Assembly (NCBI RefSeq): GCF_030159095.1
Contig: NZ_BRXS01000005.1
Coordinates: 310,001 to 374,000 of the forward strand
Source of the DNA: Roseisolibacter agri
Lineage (GTDB): Bacteria > Gemmatimonadota > Gemmatimonadetes > Gemmatimonadales > Gemmatimonadaceae
Reading direction: 5' to 3'
Length of the DNA: 64,000 nucleotides
The position numbers and the translations under genes are program-made. The notes under the pieces are model-generated. The model was not told where the DNA came from, ran no database searches, and worked only from the letters and a program-made list of their open reading frames with translations. Position 1 is the first letter of the stretch. Every line of letters starts with the position of its first letter. Shown one piece after another: positions 8,352 through 16,985 of the stretch.

Positions 8352-8981
8352 ATGACGACGATGATTCGCGCGGCGCGCCGGGGCGCAGCCACGCTCATGC
8401 TTCTGGCGACCGGCGCCTGCGCCTCGAACGGGACCGGCGGCGGCATCTCCGACATCCTCGGCGCCGTGCTGGGCGGTGGCGCGGCCGGGAACGGCAACCA
8501 GGTCAGCGGCGTCGTGCGCGGCGTCGACACGCGCAACCAGCAGATCGGCCTCCAGCTGTCCAATGGCCAGACCGTCGGGCTGAACTACGACAACCAGACC
8601 AAGGTCGTCTACAACAACCAGAGCTACGCCGTCACCTCGCTGGACGCCGGCGACCAGGTGACCGCGCGCATCCAGAGCACCAACAACAACTCGTACTACA
8701 CGGACCTCGTGCAGGTCGACCAGCCGGTGCAGGGCACGGGCGGCACGACCACCGGGTCGTCGTCGAACGTGCAGTCGGTGCAGGGGACCGTGCGGGCGAT
8801 GGACCAGACGAACGGCCTGTTCTCGCTCAACACGAGCAACGGGACGCTCACCGTCTCGCTGCCGTACAACGTGAGCCGCGCGGACCAGAACAGGTTCCAG
8901 AGCCTGCGCACGGGCGACAACGTGCGCCTCTACGGCGTCTATCTGAACAACACGCGCGTGGAGCTGCGCCAGTTCTACTGA
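8352..8981 (+). CDS. putative lipoprotein with two OB-like (DUF5666-like) repeats
   Basis: 209 residues. The ATG at 8352 follows a GGAGG site and starts a basic N terminus, hydrophobic stretch and lipobox LLATGAC, so it is probably exported and lipidated. The mature part has two related segments of about 65 residues, each beginning V(S/Q)GXVR and running through alternating polar strands (NQQIGLQLSNGQTVGLNYD, then NGLFSLNTSNGTLTVSLPY). This is the pattern of small beta-barrel DUF5666-type domains. It is rich in Asn, Gln and Ser, unlike its neighbours. The function is unknown. A strong hairpin follows the stop, so it is probably a single transcription unit. Confidence 0.75.
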   Translation: MTTMIRAARRGAATLMLLATGACASNGTGGGISDILGAVLGGGAAGNGNQVSGVVRGVDTRNQQIGLQLSNGQTVGLNYDNQTKVVYNNQSYAVTSLDAGDQVTARIQSTNNNSYYTDLVQVDQPVQGTGGTTTGSSSNVQSVQGTVRAMDQTNGLFSLNTSNGTLTVSLPYNVSRADQNRFQSLRTGDNVRLYGVYLNNTRVELRQFY

Positions 8982-9005
8982 TCGGGCGTTCGGCGGGTGG
9001 CAGAC

Positions 9006-9044
9006 GGGACGGGCCGCGTGGAGATTGTCCACGCGGCCCGTCCC
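9006..9044. terminator. perfect 17-bp stem, probable terminator
   Basis: 9006-9022 is exactly complementary to 9028-9044 with a 5-base loop (GATTG). There is no long T-run, only TCCCTCG. It lies 25 bases after the lipoprotein stop and before the antiporter start, so it most likely ends the lipoprotein transcript. Confidence 0.7.
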
Positions 9045-9077
9045 TCGTTCGGGCCGCCGAGCGCCGCGCCCTCCGAC

Positions 9078-10652
9078 ATGCCGCACTTCCCACCGATCGT
9101 CCTCGCCATCGCGTTCGCCGCGATCGTGGTGGCCGTCACCGCCCTCGGGCGCCGGCTGCCGGTGCCGCCGCCCATCCTGCAGGTCGCCGCCGGCTTCCTC
9201 GTGGGGCTGGTGCCGGGGATGACGATCCCGCGGCTCGAGCCGGACATCGTCTTCTTCGTCTTCCTGCCGCCGGTGCTGTGGGCGGCGGCGTTCTTCACGT
9301 CGCTGCGCGACTTCAACGCCAACCGGCGGCCCATCGGCCTGCTCGCCATCGGGCTGGTGCTGGCGACATCGGTGGCCGTCGCGGTGGCGGCGCGCGCGCT
9401 CTTCCCGGGCATGTCGTGGGCGGTCGCGATCGCGCTCGGCGCCATCGTGTCGCCGCCGGACGCCGTCGCGGCGGCGGCCATCGTGTCGCGGCTGCCGGTG
9501 CCGCGCCGCGTGATCGTCATCCTCGAGGGCGAGAGCCTCGTCAACGACGCGTCCGCGCTGATCCTCTATCGCAGCGCGGTCGCCGCGGCCGTCACGGGCG
9601 TGTTCAGCTGGGGCGAGTCGATCGTCCGCTTCTTCGTCGATGCGGGCGTGGGCGTGGCGATCGGGATCCTGATCGCGTGGCTCGTGCTGCGCGCGATCCG
9701 CTGGTCGCGCGACGTGATGGCCGAGACGCTGCTGACGCTCGCGGCGCCGTACGTGGCGTGGGTGGCGGCGGAGACGCTGCACGTGTCGGCGGTGCTGGCG
9801 TGCGTCGCCGGCGGGCTGTTCCTGCGGCAGCACTTCTCCAATGCCGTGGCGCCGCTCTCGCGCCTGCAGAACCGGTCGGTGTGGGACCTCGCGATCTTCG
9901 TCCTCAACGCGGCGATCTTCCTGCTGCTCGGCGTGCAGTGCCGCGCGCTGCTGACCGAGGTGCCCGCGGGGACGCTGGGATCGGTGGTGCGGGCGGGCGT
10001 CGTCATCGGCGTGGTGGCGATCGTCGTGCGGCTGCTGTGGGTGCCCATCGCCACGTACGCGCCGCGGCTGTTGAGCCGGCGGATCCGGCGCGACGATCCG
10101 GCGCCGGCGTGGCGCCCGGTCTTCCTGGTCGCGTGGACGAGCATGCGCGGGATCGTGTCGATGGCGACGGCGCTCGCGCTGCCGCTGGTGCTCGCCGACG
10201 GCACGCCGTTCCCGTACCGCCGCGAGATCGTGCTCGTGACGATGTGCGTGATCGTGCTGACGCTGGTGGTGCAGGGCCTGACGCTGGCGCCGCTGATCCG
10301 CGCGTTCGCGTTCGTGCCCGAGAAGACGCACCACACCGAGGCGCGCGTCGCGCGGCTGGAGGCGGCGCGGCGCGGCGCGGAGACGCTGGAGGACCTGTCG
10401 CGCGAGCCGTGGGTGGACGCGCGCGACGTCGAGTGGCTGCGCGGCGAGCTGCGCGACCGCCTGCGGCTGCTGGAGCACCACGCGGGCGAGCCCGAGGGCC
10501 GGCGCCGGCTGCGCACCGAGATGATGCGCGCCGAGCGGCGCATGCTCGTGCGGCTGCGCAACGAGGGGGCGATCTCGGACGAGGTGCTGCGCGAGCTGGA
10601 GCAGGAACTCGACTTCGAGGCGGTGCGCGTGGGGGCGGGGGACGACCGCTGA
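9078..10652 (+). CDS. CPA1 family Na+(K+)/H+ antiporter
   Basis: 524 residues: about 12 hydrophobic helices to residue ~420, then a cytoplasmic charged helical tail rich in Arg and Glu. CPA1 landmarks are the acidic ion site in SPPDAVAAAAI and the motif EGESLVNDASALI. The fold exchanges external protons for cytoplasmic Na+ or K+ at the inner membrane and supports pH and salt homeostasis. The ATG at 9078 is preferred because the open frame upstream crosses the hairpin at 9006-9044. The gene converges on the Kir channel gene across palindromic element 2. Ion preference cannot be read from sequence. Confidence 0.88.
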   Translation: MPHFPPIVLAIAFAAIVVAVTALGRRLPVPPPILQVAAGFLVGLVPGMTIPRLEPDIVFFVFLPPVLWAAAFFTSLRDFNANRRPIGLLAIGLVLATSVAVAVAARALFPGMSWAVAIALGAIVSPPDAVAAAAIVSRLPVPRRVIVILEGESLVNDASALILYRSAVAAAVTGVFSWGESIVRFFVDAGVGVAIGILIAWLVLRAIRWSRDVMAETLLTLAAPYVAWVAAETLHVSAVLACVAGGLFLRQHFSNAVAPLSRLQNRSVWDLAIFVLNAAIFLLLGVQCRALLTEVPAGTLGSVVRAGVVIGVVAIVVRLLWVPIATYAPRLLSRRIRRDDPAPAWRPVFLVAWTSMRGIVSMATALALPLVLADGTPFPYRREIVLVTMCVIVLTLVVQGLTLAPLIRAFAFVPEKTHHTEARVARLEAARRGAETLEDLSREPWVDARDVEWLRGELRDRLRLLEHHAGEPEGRRRLRTEMMRAERRMLVRLRNEGAISDEVLRELEQELDFEAVRVGAGDDR

Positions 10653-10660
10653 TCGTCGTG

Positions 10661-10822
10661 CCGGACCCAGAAAGCATTAGACAGGATTGAACGGATTAGA
10701 CGGACAAGATCGGATTACGCTCCACGTGACGGTGAGGTGCCGTGCACCACACGGAGCGTAATCCGATCTTGTCCGTCGAATCCGTCTAATCCTGTCTAAT
10801 GCAGTTTGCCGTTCGGGGACCG
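10661..10822. repeat. palindromic element 2 between convergent genes
   Basis: Nearly the entire gap between two convergent stops. The core arms 10673-10723 and 10753-10803 pair over about 50 bases with only a few mismatches, reading GCATTAGACAGGATT from both ends. The outer segments CCGGACCC (10661) and GGGGACCGG (10814-10822, within TTGCCGTTCGGGGACC) match the termini of elements 3-5. The core sequence is the same as in element 1. Confidence 0.88.
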
Positions 10823-10838
10823 GCGCGACACGCCAGGA

Positions 10839-11951
10839 TCAGCCGCCCGTGTACGCCCGCGGCCCCGGCGGCGCAAGCTCGCGCGGCGCGGGCGTGCTCG
10901 TGCTCCCGGGCTCCAGCCGCTCCAGGCGGTCCAGCCGCTCGACGTCGATCGCGAGCACGCCGTCGGTGGCGCTGGCGAAGATGCTCGCGAACTTCGCGTC
11001 CCAGCGGATCTCGTCCCACCAGTACGACGCGCGCGCCGTCACCCGCGTCGAGAAGGTCTCCTCGTGCGCGCTCACCAGGATCAGCAGCTCCGCCTGTGCC
11101 TCGCGCAGGCTGTCCGGCGTCATGCCACGCAGCGGGCTGTCGGCGGTGATCGGGTGCACCACCGTCCAGTGCAGCGTGAACAGGTCCACCGACGTGCGCT
11201 CCAGCTCCAGCGGGTAGAACTCGCGCTCGCGCCGGCCGTCCACCTCCTCGTAGAGCGTGATGCTGACGCGCACCTGCACGTCGCTCAGCTCCGCCGGCTG
11301 CACGTTCACCATGCGGAACATCAGCCCGCGCCCGCCCTCGTACGGCGCGACCACCGCGGACTCGCTGAAGCGGAGCCGCATGCGCGGGCGCGTCAGGCGC
11401 GCGATCAGCAGCCCCGCCGTCGACACGAGCACGAACGGCCCGATGAACGACTCCAGGATCACGAGCCAGTGCGTCGTCGCGCCGACGGCGAACACCGGGC
11501 CCGTGCCCGTGGTCGTGAAGACGCCGACGCTGAAGCTGAACGCGCGCAGGAACGGATCCGACAGCCCGAGCCGCTCGCCGCCCTGCAGCGCGCCGGGGCC
11601 GAGGGCGAGGTACGCCAGCGTGAAGAAGCCGTTGAGCAGCAGCAGCGCCCCCAGCGCCCACGCCATGAACACCGGCAGCGGCTCGGCCAGCGCGCGCAGG
11701 TAGAAGCGCTCCACGCGCTGCGCGCCGAGTCCGTACTTGCGGCTGGTGGGCTGGCCGTCGTGCGCGAGGAATCGGCCGCGCACCTGCTGCGCGACCACGC
11801 GCCCGAAGCCGAGGTCGCGGTACTCCTGCACCGGTGCCTGCGGCGCGGGCCCGTCGTGTTCGTCGAGGGAGGGCTGGGTCACGCTGGCATGATCCACGGC
11901 GCGCGAGGTGCCCGCAAGGCGTCCGTTCGGCGTCCCGGCGCGTCGCGGCAC
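10839..11951 (-). CDS. inward-rectifier (KirBac-like) channel with TTGTG filter
   Basis: 370 residues as drawn; a GTG at 11882 gives a shorter, possibly truer start just before the conserved DLGFG slide-helix region. The order is slide helix (RDLGFGRVVAQQVRGRFLAHDG), TM1 (residues ~90-118), pore, TM2 (LESFIGPFVLVSTAGLLIARLTRP), then the immunoglobulin-like cytoplasmic domain of about 190 residues. The Kir family is clear, but the selectivity filter reads TTGTG (residues 147-151) where K+ channels have T(V/I)G(Y/F)G. Both the aliphatic and the aromatic position are threonine. It would sit in the inner membrane as a tetramer. The altered filter makes K+ selectivity uncertain. The adjacent convergent gene is an antiporter. 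Confidence 0.85.
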   Translation of the reverse strand: MPRRAGTPNGRLAGTSRAVDHASVTQPSLDEHDGPAPQAPVQEYRDLGFGRVVAQQVRGRFLAHDGQPTSRKYGLGAQRVERFYLRALAEPLPVFMAWALGALLLLNGFFTLAYLALGPGALQGGERLGLSDPFLRAFSFSVGVFTTTGTGPVFAVGATTHWLVILESFIGPFVLVSTAGLLIARLTRPRMRLRFSESAVVAPYEGGRGLMFRMVNVQPAELSDVQVRVSITLYEEVDGRREREFYPLELERTSVDLFTLHWTVVHPITADSPLRGMTPDSLREAQAELLILVSAHEETFSTRVTARASYWWDEIRWDAKFASIFASATDGVLAIDVERLDRLERLEPGSTSTPAPRELAPPGPRAYTGG

Positions 11952-12022
11952 GCCCCTCGCTCCTCGGCAGGGGCCGGCAGGCCGCTCGTCCGATCGGCGT
12001 GCCCTTCACCCCGCGTTCCCGC

Positions 12023-14791
12023 ATGACCGCTCCCCGCACCGGCGCACCGGCCAGTCCTGGCGGCGCGCCGCCGTCCGCCACGCCCGACGCCGGCGACCTG
12101 GCATCCGTCCTCGCCGCCATGCCGAGCGTCGCGGTGCTGGTGGCGCCCGACGCGCCGCGCTACACCGTGGCGGCGGCGACCGACGCCTTCTGCGCCGCCG
12201 CGCGCATCCCGCGTCCCGCGCTGGCCGGCCGCTCGCTCGGCGACGCGCTGGGCGACGGCGCGATCGGGGGCGACGCGTCGGCGCTGCGCGACGCGCTGGC
12301 GGAGGCGCTGCGCACCGGCGCGCCGACGGCGCGGCCGCGCGTCACGCCCGTGGCGGGCCCCGACGGCGTGGTGAGCTGGCTGCTGGTGGTGCTCGACGAC
12401 GCGCCCGCGGACGTGCCGCCGGTGGCGGCGCCTTCCGGCGAGGCCGGCTACCGCGCGCTCTTCGAGGCGATGGACCAGGGCTTCTGCATCGTCGAGATGC
12501 TGTTCGACGGCGACCGGCCGGTGGACTACCGCTTCGTCGACGCCAACGCCGCCTTCGCGCAGCAGACGGGGCTCGTGGGCGCGCTGGGACGCACGGCGCG
12601 CGCGCTCGTGCCCGACCTGGAGATGGAGTGGGTGGAGCGCTACGGCCACGTCGCCGTCACGGGCGAGGCGGGGCGCTTCCAGAGCGGCTCCGACGCGATG
12701 GGGCGCTGGTTCGACGTCTTCGCCTTCCGCGTGGGCGCGCCGCAGGAGCGCCGCGTCGCGATCCTGTTCACCGACGTCAGCGCGATGCGGCAGGCGGAGG
12801 CCGAGCGCGCGCGGCTCGTCGCGGCGGTGAGCGCGGAGCGCGAGCGGCTGCGCGCGATCATCCTGCACATGCCGGCGCCGGTCGCGCTGCTGATGGGACC
12901 CGAGCACCGGCACGCGCTCGTGAACGCGGCGTTCCGGCGCATCAGCGGCGGCGGGCGCGACGTCACGGGGCTGACGGTGCGCGAGGCGTTTCCGGAGCTC
13001 GACGGGCAGGGCGTGATCGAGCGCTTCGACCGCGTCTTCGCCACCGGCGAGCCGTGGGTCGGACGCGAGACGCACATCCGCTACGACCGCGACGGCACGG
13101 GCCCGCGGGACACCTGGTTCGACGTGCGCTTCGAGCCGGTGCGCGACGCGTCGGGCGCCGTGATCGGCATCCTCAACTTCGCGGTCGACGTGACCGAGCA
13201 GGTGCTCGCGCGGCGCGAGGTGGAGCGCCTGCTGGCCGAGAGCGAGCGCGCGCGCGACGACGAGGCGTCGGCGCGCCAGCACGCGGACGCGGTGCTGCGG
13301 AGCATCGCCGACGCGTTCTACCTGGTGGACCGCGAGTGGCGCTTCACCTACGTCAACGACGCCGCCGAGCCGCTGCTGCAGACGACGCGCGAGGCGCTGC
13401 TGGGGCGCACGCTGTGGGAGGCGTTCCCGGGCGTCGTCGGCTCCCCGTTCGAGGGGCCGTACCGCGAGGCGATGGCGACCGGCCGCCACACGTCCGCCGA
13501 GGCCTACTTCCCGCCGCTCGGCACCTGGTTCGACGTGCAGACGTACGCGTGGGCGGGCGGGCTGATGGTGCACTTCCGCGACATCGGCGAGCGCAAGGCG
13601 GCGGAGGCGGAGCGCGAGCGGCTGCTGCAGCAGCTCGGGATCGAGCGCGCGCGACTCGAGGAGGTGTTCCGCCGCGCGCCGAGCTTCGCGGTCGTGTACC
13701 GCGGCCCGGCACACGTCTACGAGTTCGTCAACGAGGCGTACTACGCGCTGGTGGGGCGCCGCGCGCTGCTCGGTCGTCCGCTCGACGAGGCGATCCCGGA
13801 GGCGCGCGAGCAGGGGTTCGCCGCGCTGCTCGACCGCGTGAAGGAGACCGGAGAGCCGTGGGAGGGGCGCGAGTCCCCGGTGTGGCTGGAGCGCACGCCG
13901 GGCGCGCCGCGCGAGCTGCGCTACGTGGACATGGTGTTCCAGCCGCTGGCCGAGGCGGACGGCGCGCGCACCGGCGTGCTCGCGCACGGCGTCGACATCA
14001 CGGAGCAGGTGCTGGCGCGCCGCGAGGTGGAGCGGCTGCTGACGGAGAGCGAGCGCGCGCGCGCGGAGGCCGAGGCGGCGCGGCGCGAGGCGGAGGCGGC
14101 GAACCGCGCGAAGGCGGACTTCCTGGCGACGATGTCGCACGAGCTGCGCACGCCGCTGAACGCGATCGGGGGCTACGCGGAGCTGATGGAGATGGGGATC
14201 CGCGGCCCGGTGACGCCGCAGCAGGTGGAGGACCTGCGGCGCATCCAGGCGAGCCAGCTGCACCTGCTGGGGCTCGTGAACGAGGTGCTGAACTACGCGC
14301 GCATCGAGACGGGCACGGTGCGCTACCAGCTGACGGACGTGCCGCTGGCGGCGGTGGTCGCGTCGGTGGAGCCGCTGGTCGCGCCGCAGCTGGCGGCGAA
14401 GGGGCTGGCGTTCGCGGTCGCGCTCTGCGATCCGGCACCCGTCGCGCACGCCGACCGCGAGAAGGTGCGACAGGTGCTGCTCAACCTGCTGTCGAACGCG
14501 GTCAAGTTCACCGACGCGCCGGGGCGCGTGGAGGTGGCGTGCGAGTGCGGCGACGACCGCGTGCTGGTGCACGTGCGCGACACGGGGATCGGGATCGCGC
14601 GCGAGGAGCTGGAGCGCGTGTTCGAGCCGTTCGTGCAGGTGAACGCGAGCCTCACGCGCACCGCGGAGGGCACGGGGCTGGGGCTCGCGATCAGCCGCGA
14701 CCTGGCGCGCGGCATGGGCGGCGACCTGACGGCGCGGAGCACGCCGGGCGTGGGAAGCACGTTCACGCTCGCGCTGCCGGCGGCGAGGTGA
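12023..14791 (+). CDS. multi-PAS sensor histidine kinase
   Basis: 922 residues from ATG 12023, with no transmembrane segment evident, so probably cytoplasmic. Five PAS-like segments run roughly 30-135, 145-265, 280-405, 420-545 and 550-680. They end in repeated linkers of the form VTEQVLARREVERLL, suggesting internal PAS duplication. HisKA follows with the phospho-acceptor H706 in ATMSHELRTPLNAIGG, then HATPase_c with NLLSNAVKF, DTGIGI and GTGLGLAI. No response regulator is adjacent, so the partner is unknown. The last 250 residues and the downstream DNA are closely similar to the kinase ending at 19301, marking a segmental duplication. It diverges from the Kir channel gene over about 70 bases. 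Confidence 0.92.
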   Translation: MTAPRTGAPASPGGAPPSATPDAGDLASVLAAMPSVAVLVAPDAPRYTVAAATDAFCAAARIPRPALAGRSLGDALGDGAIGGDASALRDALAEALRTGAPTARPRVTPVAGPDGVVSWLLVVLDDAPADVPPVAAPSGEAGYRALFEAMDQGFCIVEMLFDGDRPVDYRFVDANAAFAQQTGLVGALGRTARALVPDLEMEWVERYGHVAVTGEAGRFQSGSDAMGRWFDVFAFRVGAPQERRVAILFTDVSAMRQAEAERARLVAAVSAERERLRAIILHMPAPVALLMGPEHRHALVNAAFRRISGGGRDVTGLTVREAFPELDGQGVIERFDRVFATGEPWVGRETHIRYDRDGTGPRDTWFDVRFEPVRDASGAVIGILNFAVDVTEQVLARREVERLLAESERARDDEASARQHADAVLRSIADAFYLVDREWRFTYVNDAAEPLLQTTREALLGRTLWEAFPGVVGSPFEGPYREAMATGRHTSAEAYFPPLGTWFDVQTYAWAGGLMVHFRDIGERKAAEAERERLLQQLGIERARLEEVFRRAPSFAVVYRGPAHVYEFVNEAYYALVGRRALLGRPLDEAIPEAREQGFAALLDRVKETGEPWEGRESPVWLERTPGAPRELRYVDMVFQPLAEADGARTGVLAHGVDITEQVLARREVERLLTESERARAEAEAARREAEAANRAKADFLATMSHELRTPLNAIGGYAELMEMGIRGPVTPQQVEDLRRIQASQLHLLGLVNEVLNYARIETGTVRYQLTDVPLAAVVASVEPLVAPQLAAKGLAFAVALCDPAPVAHADREKVRQVLLNLLSNAVKFTDAPGRVEVACECGDDRVLVHVRDTGIGIAREELERVFEPFVQVNASLTRTAEGTGLGLAISRDLARGMGGDLTARSTPGVGSTFTLALPAAR

Positions 14792-14795
14792 CGCG

Positions 14796-14966
14796 GCGCG
14801 CTGGACCCGAACGGCATTGCAAGGATGAAGATCTGACCAAATCTGATAACGACGGATGGCTCCGCGTGGTGGCGAGGAACGTCGCCCTACACGGAGCCAT
14901 CCGTCGTTATCAGACCTTATCCGAATTTCATCCTTGCAATGCCGTTCGCCGTTCGGGTCCCGCGCG
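14796..14966. repeat. palindromic element 3 between convergent genes
   Basis: Starts 5 bases after the kinase stop. The outer ends GCGCGCTGGACCCGAACGGC (14796-14815) and its near complement at 14948-14966 bracket arms of about 65 bases. Inside the arms, GCATTGCAAGGATGAA at the left pairs with TTCATCCTTGCAATGC at the right, and CTGATAACGACGGATGGCTCC pairs almost perfectly. The loop holds about 20 bases. The gap between the kinase and yceI contains nothing else. Confidence 0.88.
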
Positions 14967-14978
14967 ACCTGCGCCGGC

Positions 14979-15719
14979 TCAGGGCTTCGCCGCCGCCTCG
15001 CGCGTCAGCGTGAAGTCGTACTCCAGCCCGATCGTGTCCGCGACGCTGAGCACCACCGGCACCTTCGGCGGCGTGATGCCGAAGTCCGTGAAGGTGAAGC
15101 GCGTGGTCGCCGTGCCGGTGACCGTGCCGCCGGCCTGCTTCGCGGTCACGCGCCACGTCGTCGGCTTGGTCACGCCGCGCACCGTGAGGTTGCCGACCAG
15201 CTCGAACGTCACCGGGCCGGCCGTCGCGCCGGCGGCGGGCATGCGGGCGGGGAAGCCGCGCACCGCCGTCGGCACGAGCTCGACCGTCGGGAACTGCTCG
15301 GTCTCCAGCAGGCGCCGGCGCACGTAGCCGTCGCGGCGGTCGCTGTCGCTCTTCAGGCCGGCGGTCGTGACGACGAAGCGGGACTGGTCGGCGACGATGG
15401 CGCCGCGGTCGTCGACCGTGATCGCGCCGGTGACCTGCGTCGTCTCGCCGATGGCGTCGTTCGGCAGGTCGCGCCCCATCAGCTGCTCGCGCACGCGGTA
15501 GCGCGCGGTGTTGCCCGTGGCGGCGACCGTGAAGCGGACCGCGCCCGCCGGCGCGGCGGCCAGCACGGGCGCGTGGGTCGTCGTCTGCGCCGTCGTCACC
15601 TGCGTCGCCTGCGTCGCCTGCGTGGCCTCGTGCGCCGGGCGGGCGTCCGCGGTCGGCGTGCAGCCGGCCAGCGTCGCCGCGGCCAGCACGGCCGCGGCGC
15701 TCGTGTATCGCATGGTCAT
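14979..15719 (-). CDS. YceI-like lipoprotein
   Basis: 246 residues from ATG 15719, which has GAGGA upstream on the coding strand. The N terminus ends in a lipobox (LAGC), followed by a low-complexity Thr/Gln linker with repeated TQA units. A YceI lipocalin-like barrel follows from about residue 65 to the end, with SDSDRRDGYVRRRLLETEQFP and the late-strand pattern TKPTTWRVTAK, FTFTDFGITPP. YceI proteins bind long hydrophobic isoprenoid-type ligands in the periplasm; the ligand here is unknown. The gene converges on the PAS kinase across element 3. Its 3' end is repeated, with a deletion, at 19495-19590. Confidence 0.88.
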   Translation of the reverse strand: MTMRYTSAAAVLAAATLAGCTPTADARPAHEATQATQATQVTTAQTTTHAPVLAAAPAGAVRFTVAATGNTARYRVREQLMGRDLPNDAIGETTQVTGAITVDDRGAIVADQSRFVVTTAGLKSDSDRRDGYVRRRLLETEQFPTVELVPTAVRGFPARMPAAGATAGPVTFELVGNLTVRGVTKPTTWRVTAKQAGGTVTGTATTRFTFTDFGITPPKVPVVLSVADTIGLEYDFTLTREAAAKP

Positions 15720-16104
15720 CGGGTCCTCGTCGGTGGGGAGGTGGGCGCGATGTGGCGGCGCCCGCTGCACGTCAACGTTGGAGCCGCGCCCGGCGTTGGG
15801 CACGGCCTGGTGTCACGGACGGCTCCCCGACGTTCCGAATGGCATCCGCGCGTCAGTCGCCGCGACGCGAGGGCTCGCAGCGCTCCCGATCGCGCGCGGC
15901 TGACCGCGCGGACAGCGCGGGGCGAAAGCGGCCCGAAAGTGCGCCCGGACACGCCCCTCGTGCGCGCTAGACTGGATGCATACGGTCGCGCGCCCACGTG
16001 GTGCGTGTGCCCCGCGCGACGGGCCCCGCTTCCCGTCGCCCGCACGTCGCGCCCGCCGGTCCCATGCCCGGGCCCGCCTCGTCACGCCGCCACCCAGGAG
16101 ATCG
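15720..16104. other. divergent 385-base intergenic region, nothing clear
   Basis: Lies between the start codons of the divergent yceI and L,D-transpeptidase-like genes and must hold both promoters. GC is as high as in coding DNA. I see no long palindrome, no tandem repeat and no consensus -35/-10 pair. A TAGACT hexamer at 15968-15973 could be a -10 element for the rightward gene, but the -35 is not convincing. Confidence 0.4.
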
Positions 16105-16947
16105 ATGACGCGAGGGAAGCAGCTGCAGCACGCGCTCACGGCGATCACGGCCGCGCTCCTGGTCGGGGCGTACGTCGCGCCGGGGAACGCCGAGCCGGGG
16201 CCCGTGATGGCCGCGACGACGGCGCTCGTGCGCGGCGACAGCGTCGTGCCCAGCGTCATGACCGCCGTGCGCGCCGCCCGCACGCGCGACGCGGCGACCG
16301 AGGCCGCGCTCGCCGCCCTCGCGTCCGAGGTGCGCCGGACGAGCCACCCGCGTGCGCTCGAGGACGCCTTCCGCGGCTACTTCGCGTACCGCGCCGCGCA
16401 CCCCGAGGCGACGGAGAACCCGTACCTCTACTTCGTGGACTACGGGCTGCCGAGCTCGACCCCGCGCGGCTACGTGTTCGACATGCAGCGCCTCGCGGTC
16501 GTCGACGGTCCCTTCACCGTCGCCCACGGGCGCGGCTCGGCCGCCTCGGCCGACGGGGTGCCGCAGCGCTTCTCCAACCGCACGGGGAGCGCGGCGACGT
16601 CGCTGGGGCTGTTCGTCGCCCAGGAGCTCTACGCCTTCCGCGGCAAGTCGGCGGGGCAGGCGTACCGCTCGGTGGGGCTGCGGCTCAAGGGCGTCTCGGG
16701 CGACTGGAACGACAACGCGCGGGCGCGCGGCGTGGTGGCGCACGGCGCCCCGTACGTGACCGCCGCCAAGGCGGGCCGCAGCGAGGGGTGCCCGGCCGTC
16801 GAGCCCGGCCGCGCGGAGCGCCTGCTCCCCAAGCTCGCCAACGGTGGGATGGTCTTCCTGTTCGCGCCGAACGAGGAGTGGATGGCGCGCGATCCGTGGC
16901 TGGCGGCCGCGGCCGCCGCGGTCGGCGAGGCCATCGGCACGACCTGA
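16105..16947 (+). CDS. exported L,D-transpeptidase-like (YkuD_2 type) protein
   Basis: 280 residues from ATG 16105 with AGGAG eight bases upstream. A basic N terminus and hydrophobic helix (ALTAITAALLVGAYVA) indicate export. The catalytic half carries the murein L,D-transpeptidase pattern: LYFVDYGLPSS, the substrate segment VAHGRGSA, H213 in VVAHGAPYV and nucleophile C229 in GRSEGCPAV. This is the YkuD_2 subgroup, smaller than ErfK/YbiS enzymes. It would act on periplasmic peptidoglycan, forming 3-3 crosslinks or attaching proteins, but activity in this subgroup is less well studied. It stands alone between divergent and co-directional genes. Confidence 0.82.
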   Translation: MTRGKQLQHALTAITAALLVGAYVAPGNAEPGPVMAATTALVRGDSVVPSVMTAVRAARTRDAATEAALAALASEVRRTSHPRALEDAFRGYFAYRAAHPEATENPYLYFVDYGLPSSTPRGYVFDMQRLAVVDGPFTVAHGRGSAASADGVPQRFSNRTGSAATSLGLFVAQELYAFRGKSAGQAYRSVGLRLKGVSGDWNDNARARGVVAHGAPYVTAAKAGRSEGCPAVEPGRAERLLPKLANGGMVFLFAPNEEWMARDPWLAAAAAAVGEAIGTT

Positions 16948-16985
16948 CGCGTCTCGGTAGCCGCACGCCGGTCCAGGGCTACCTT

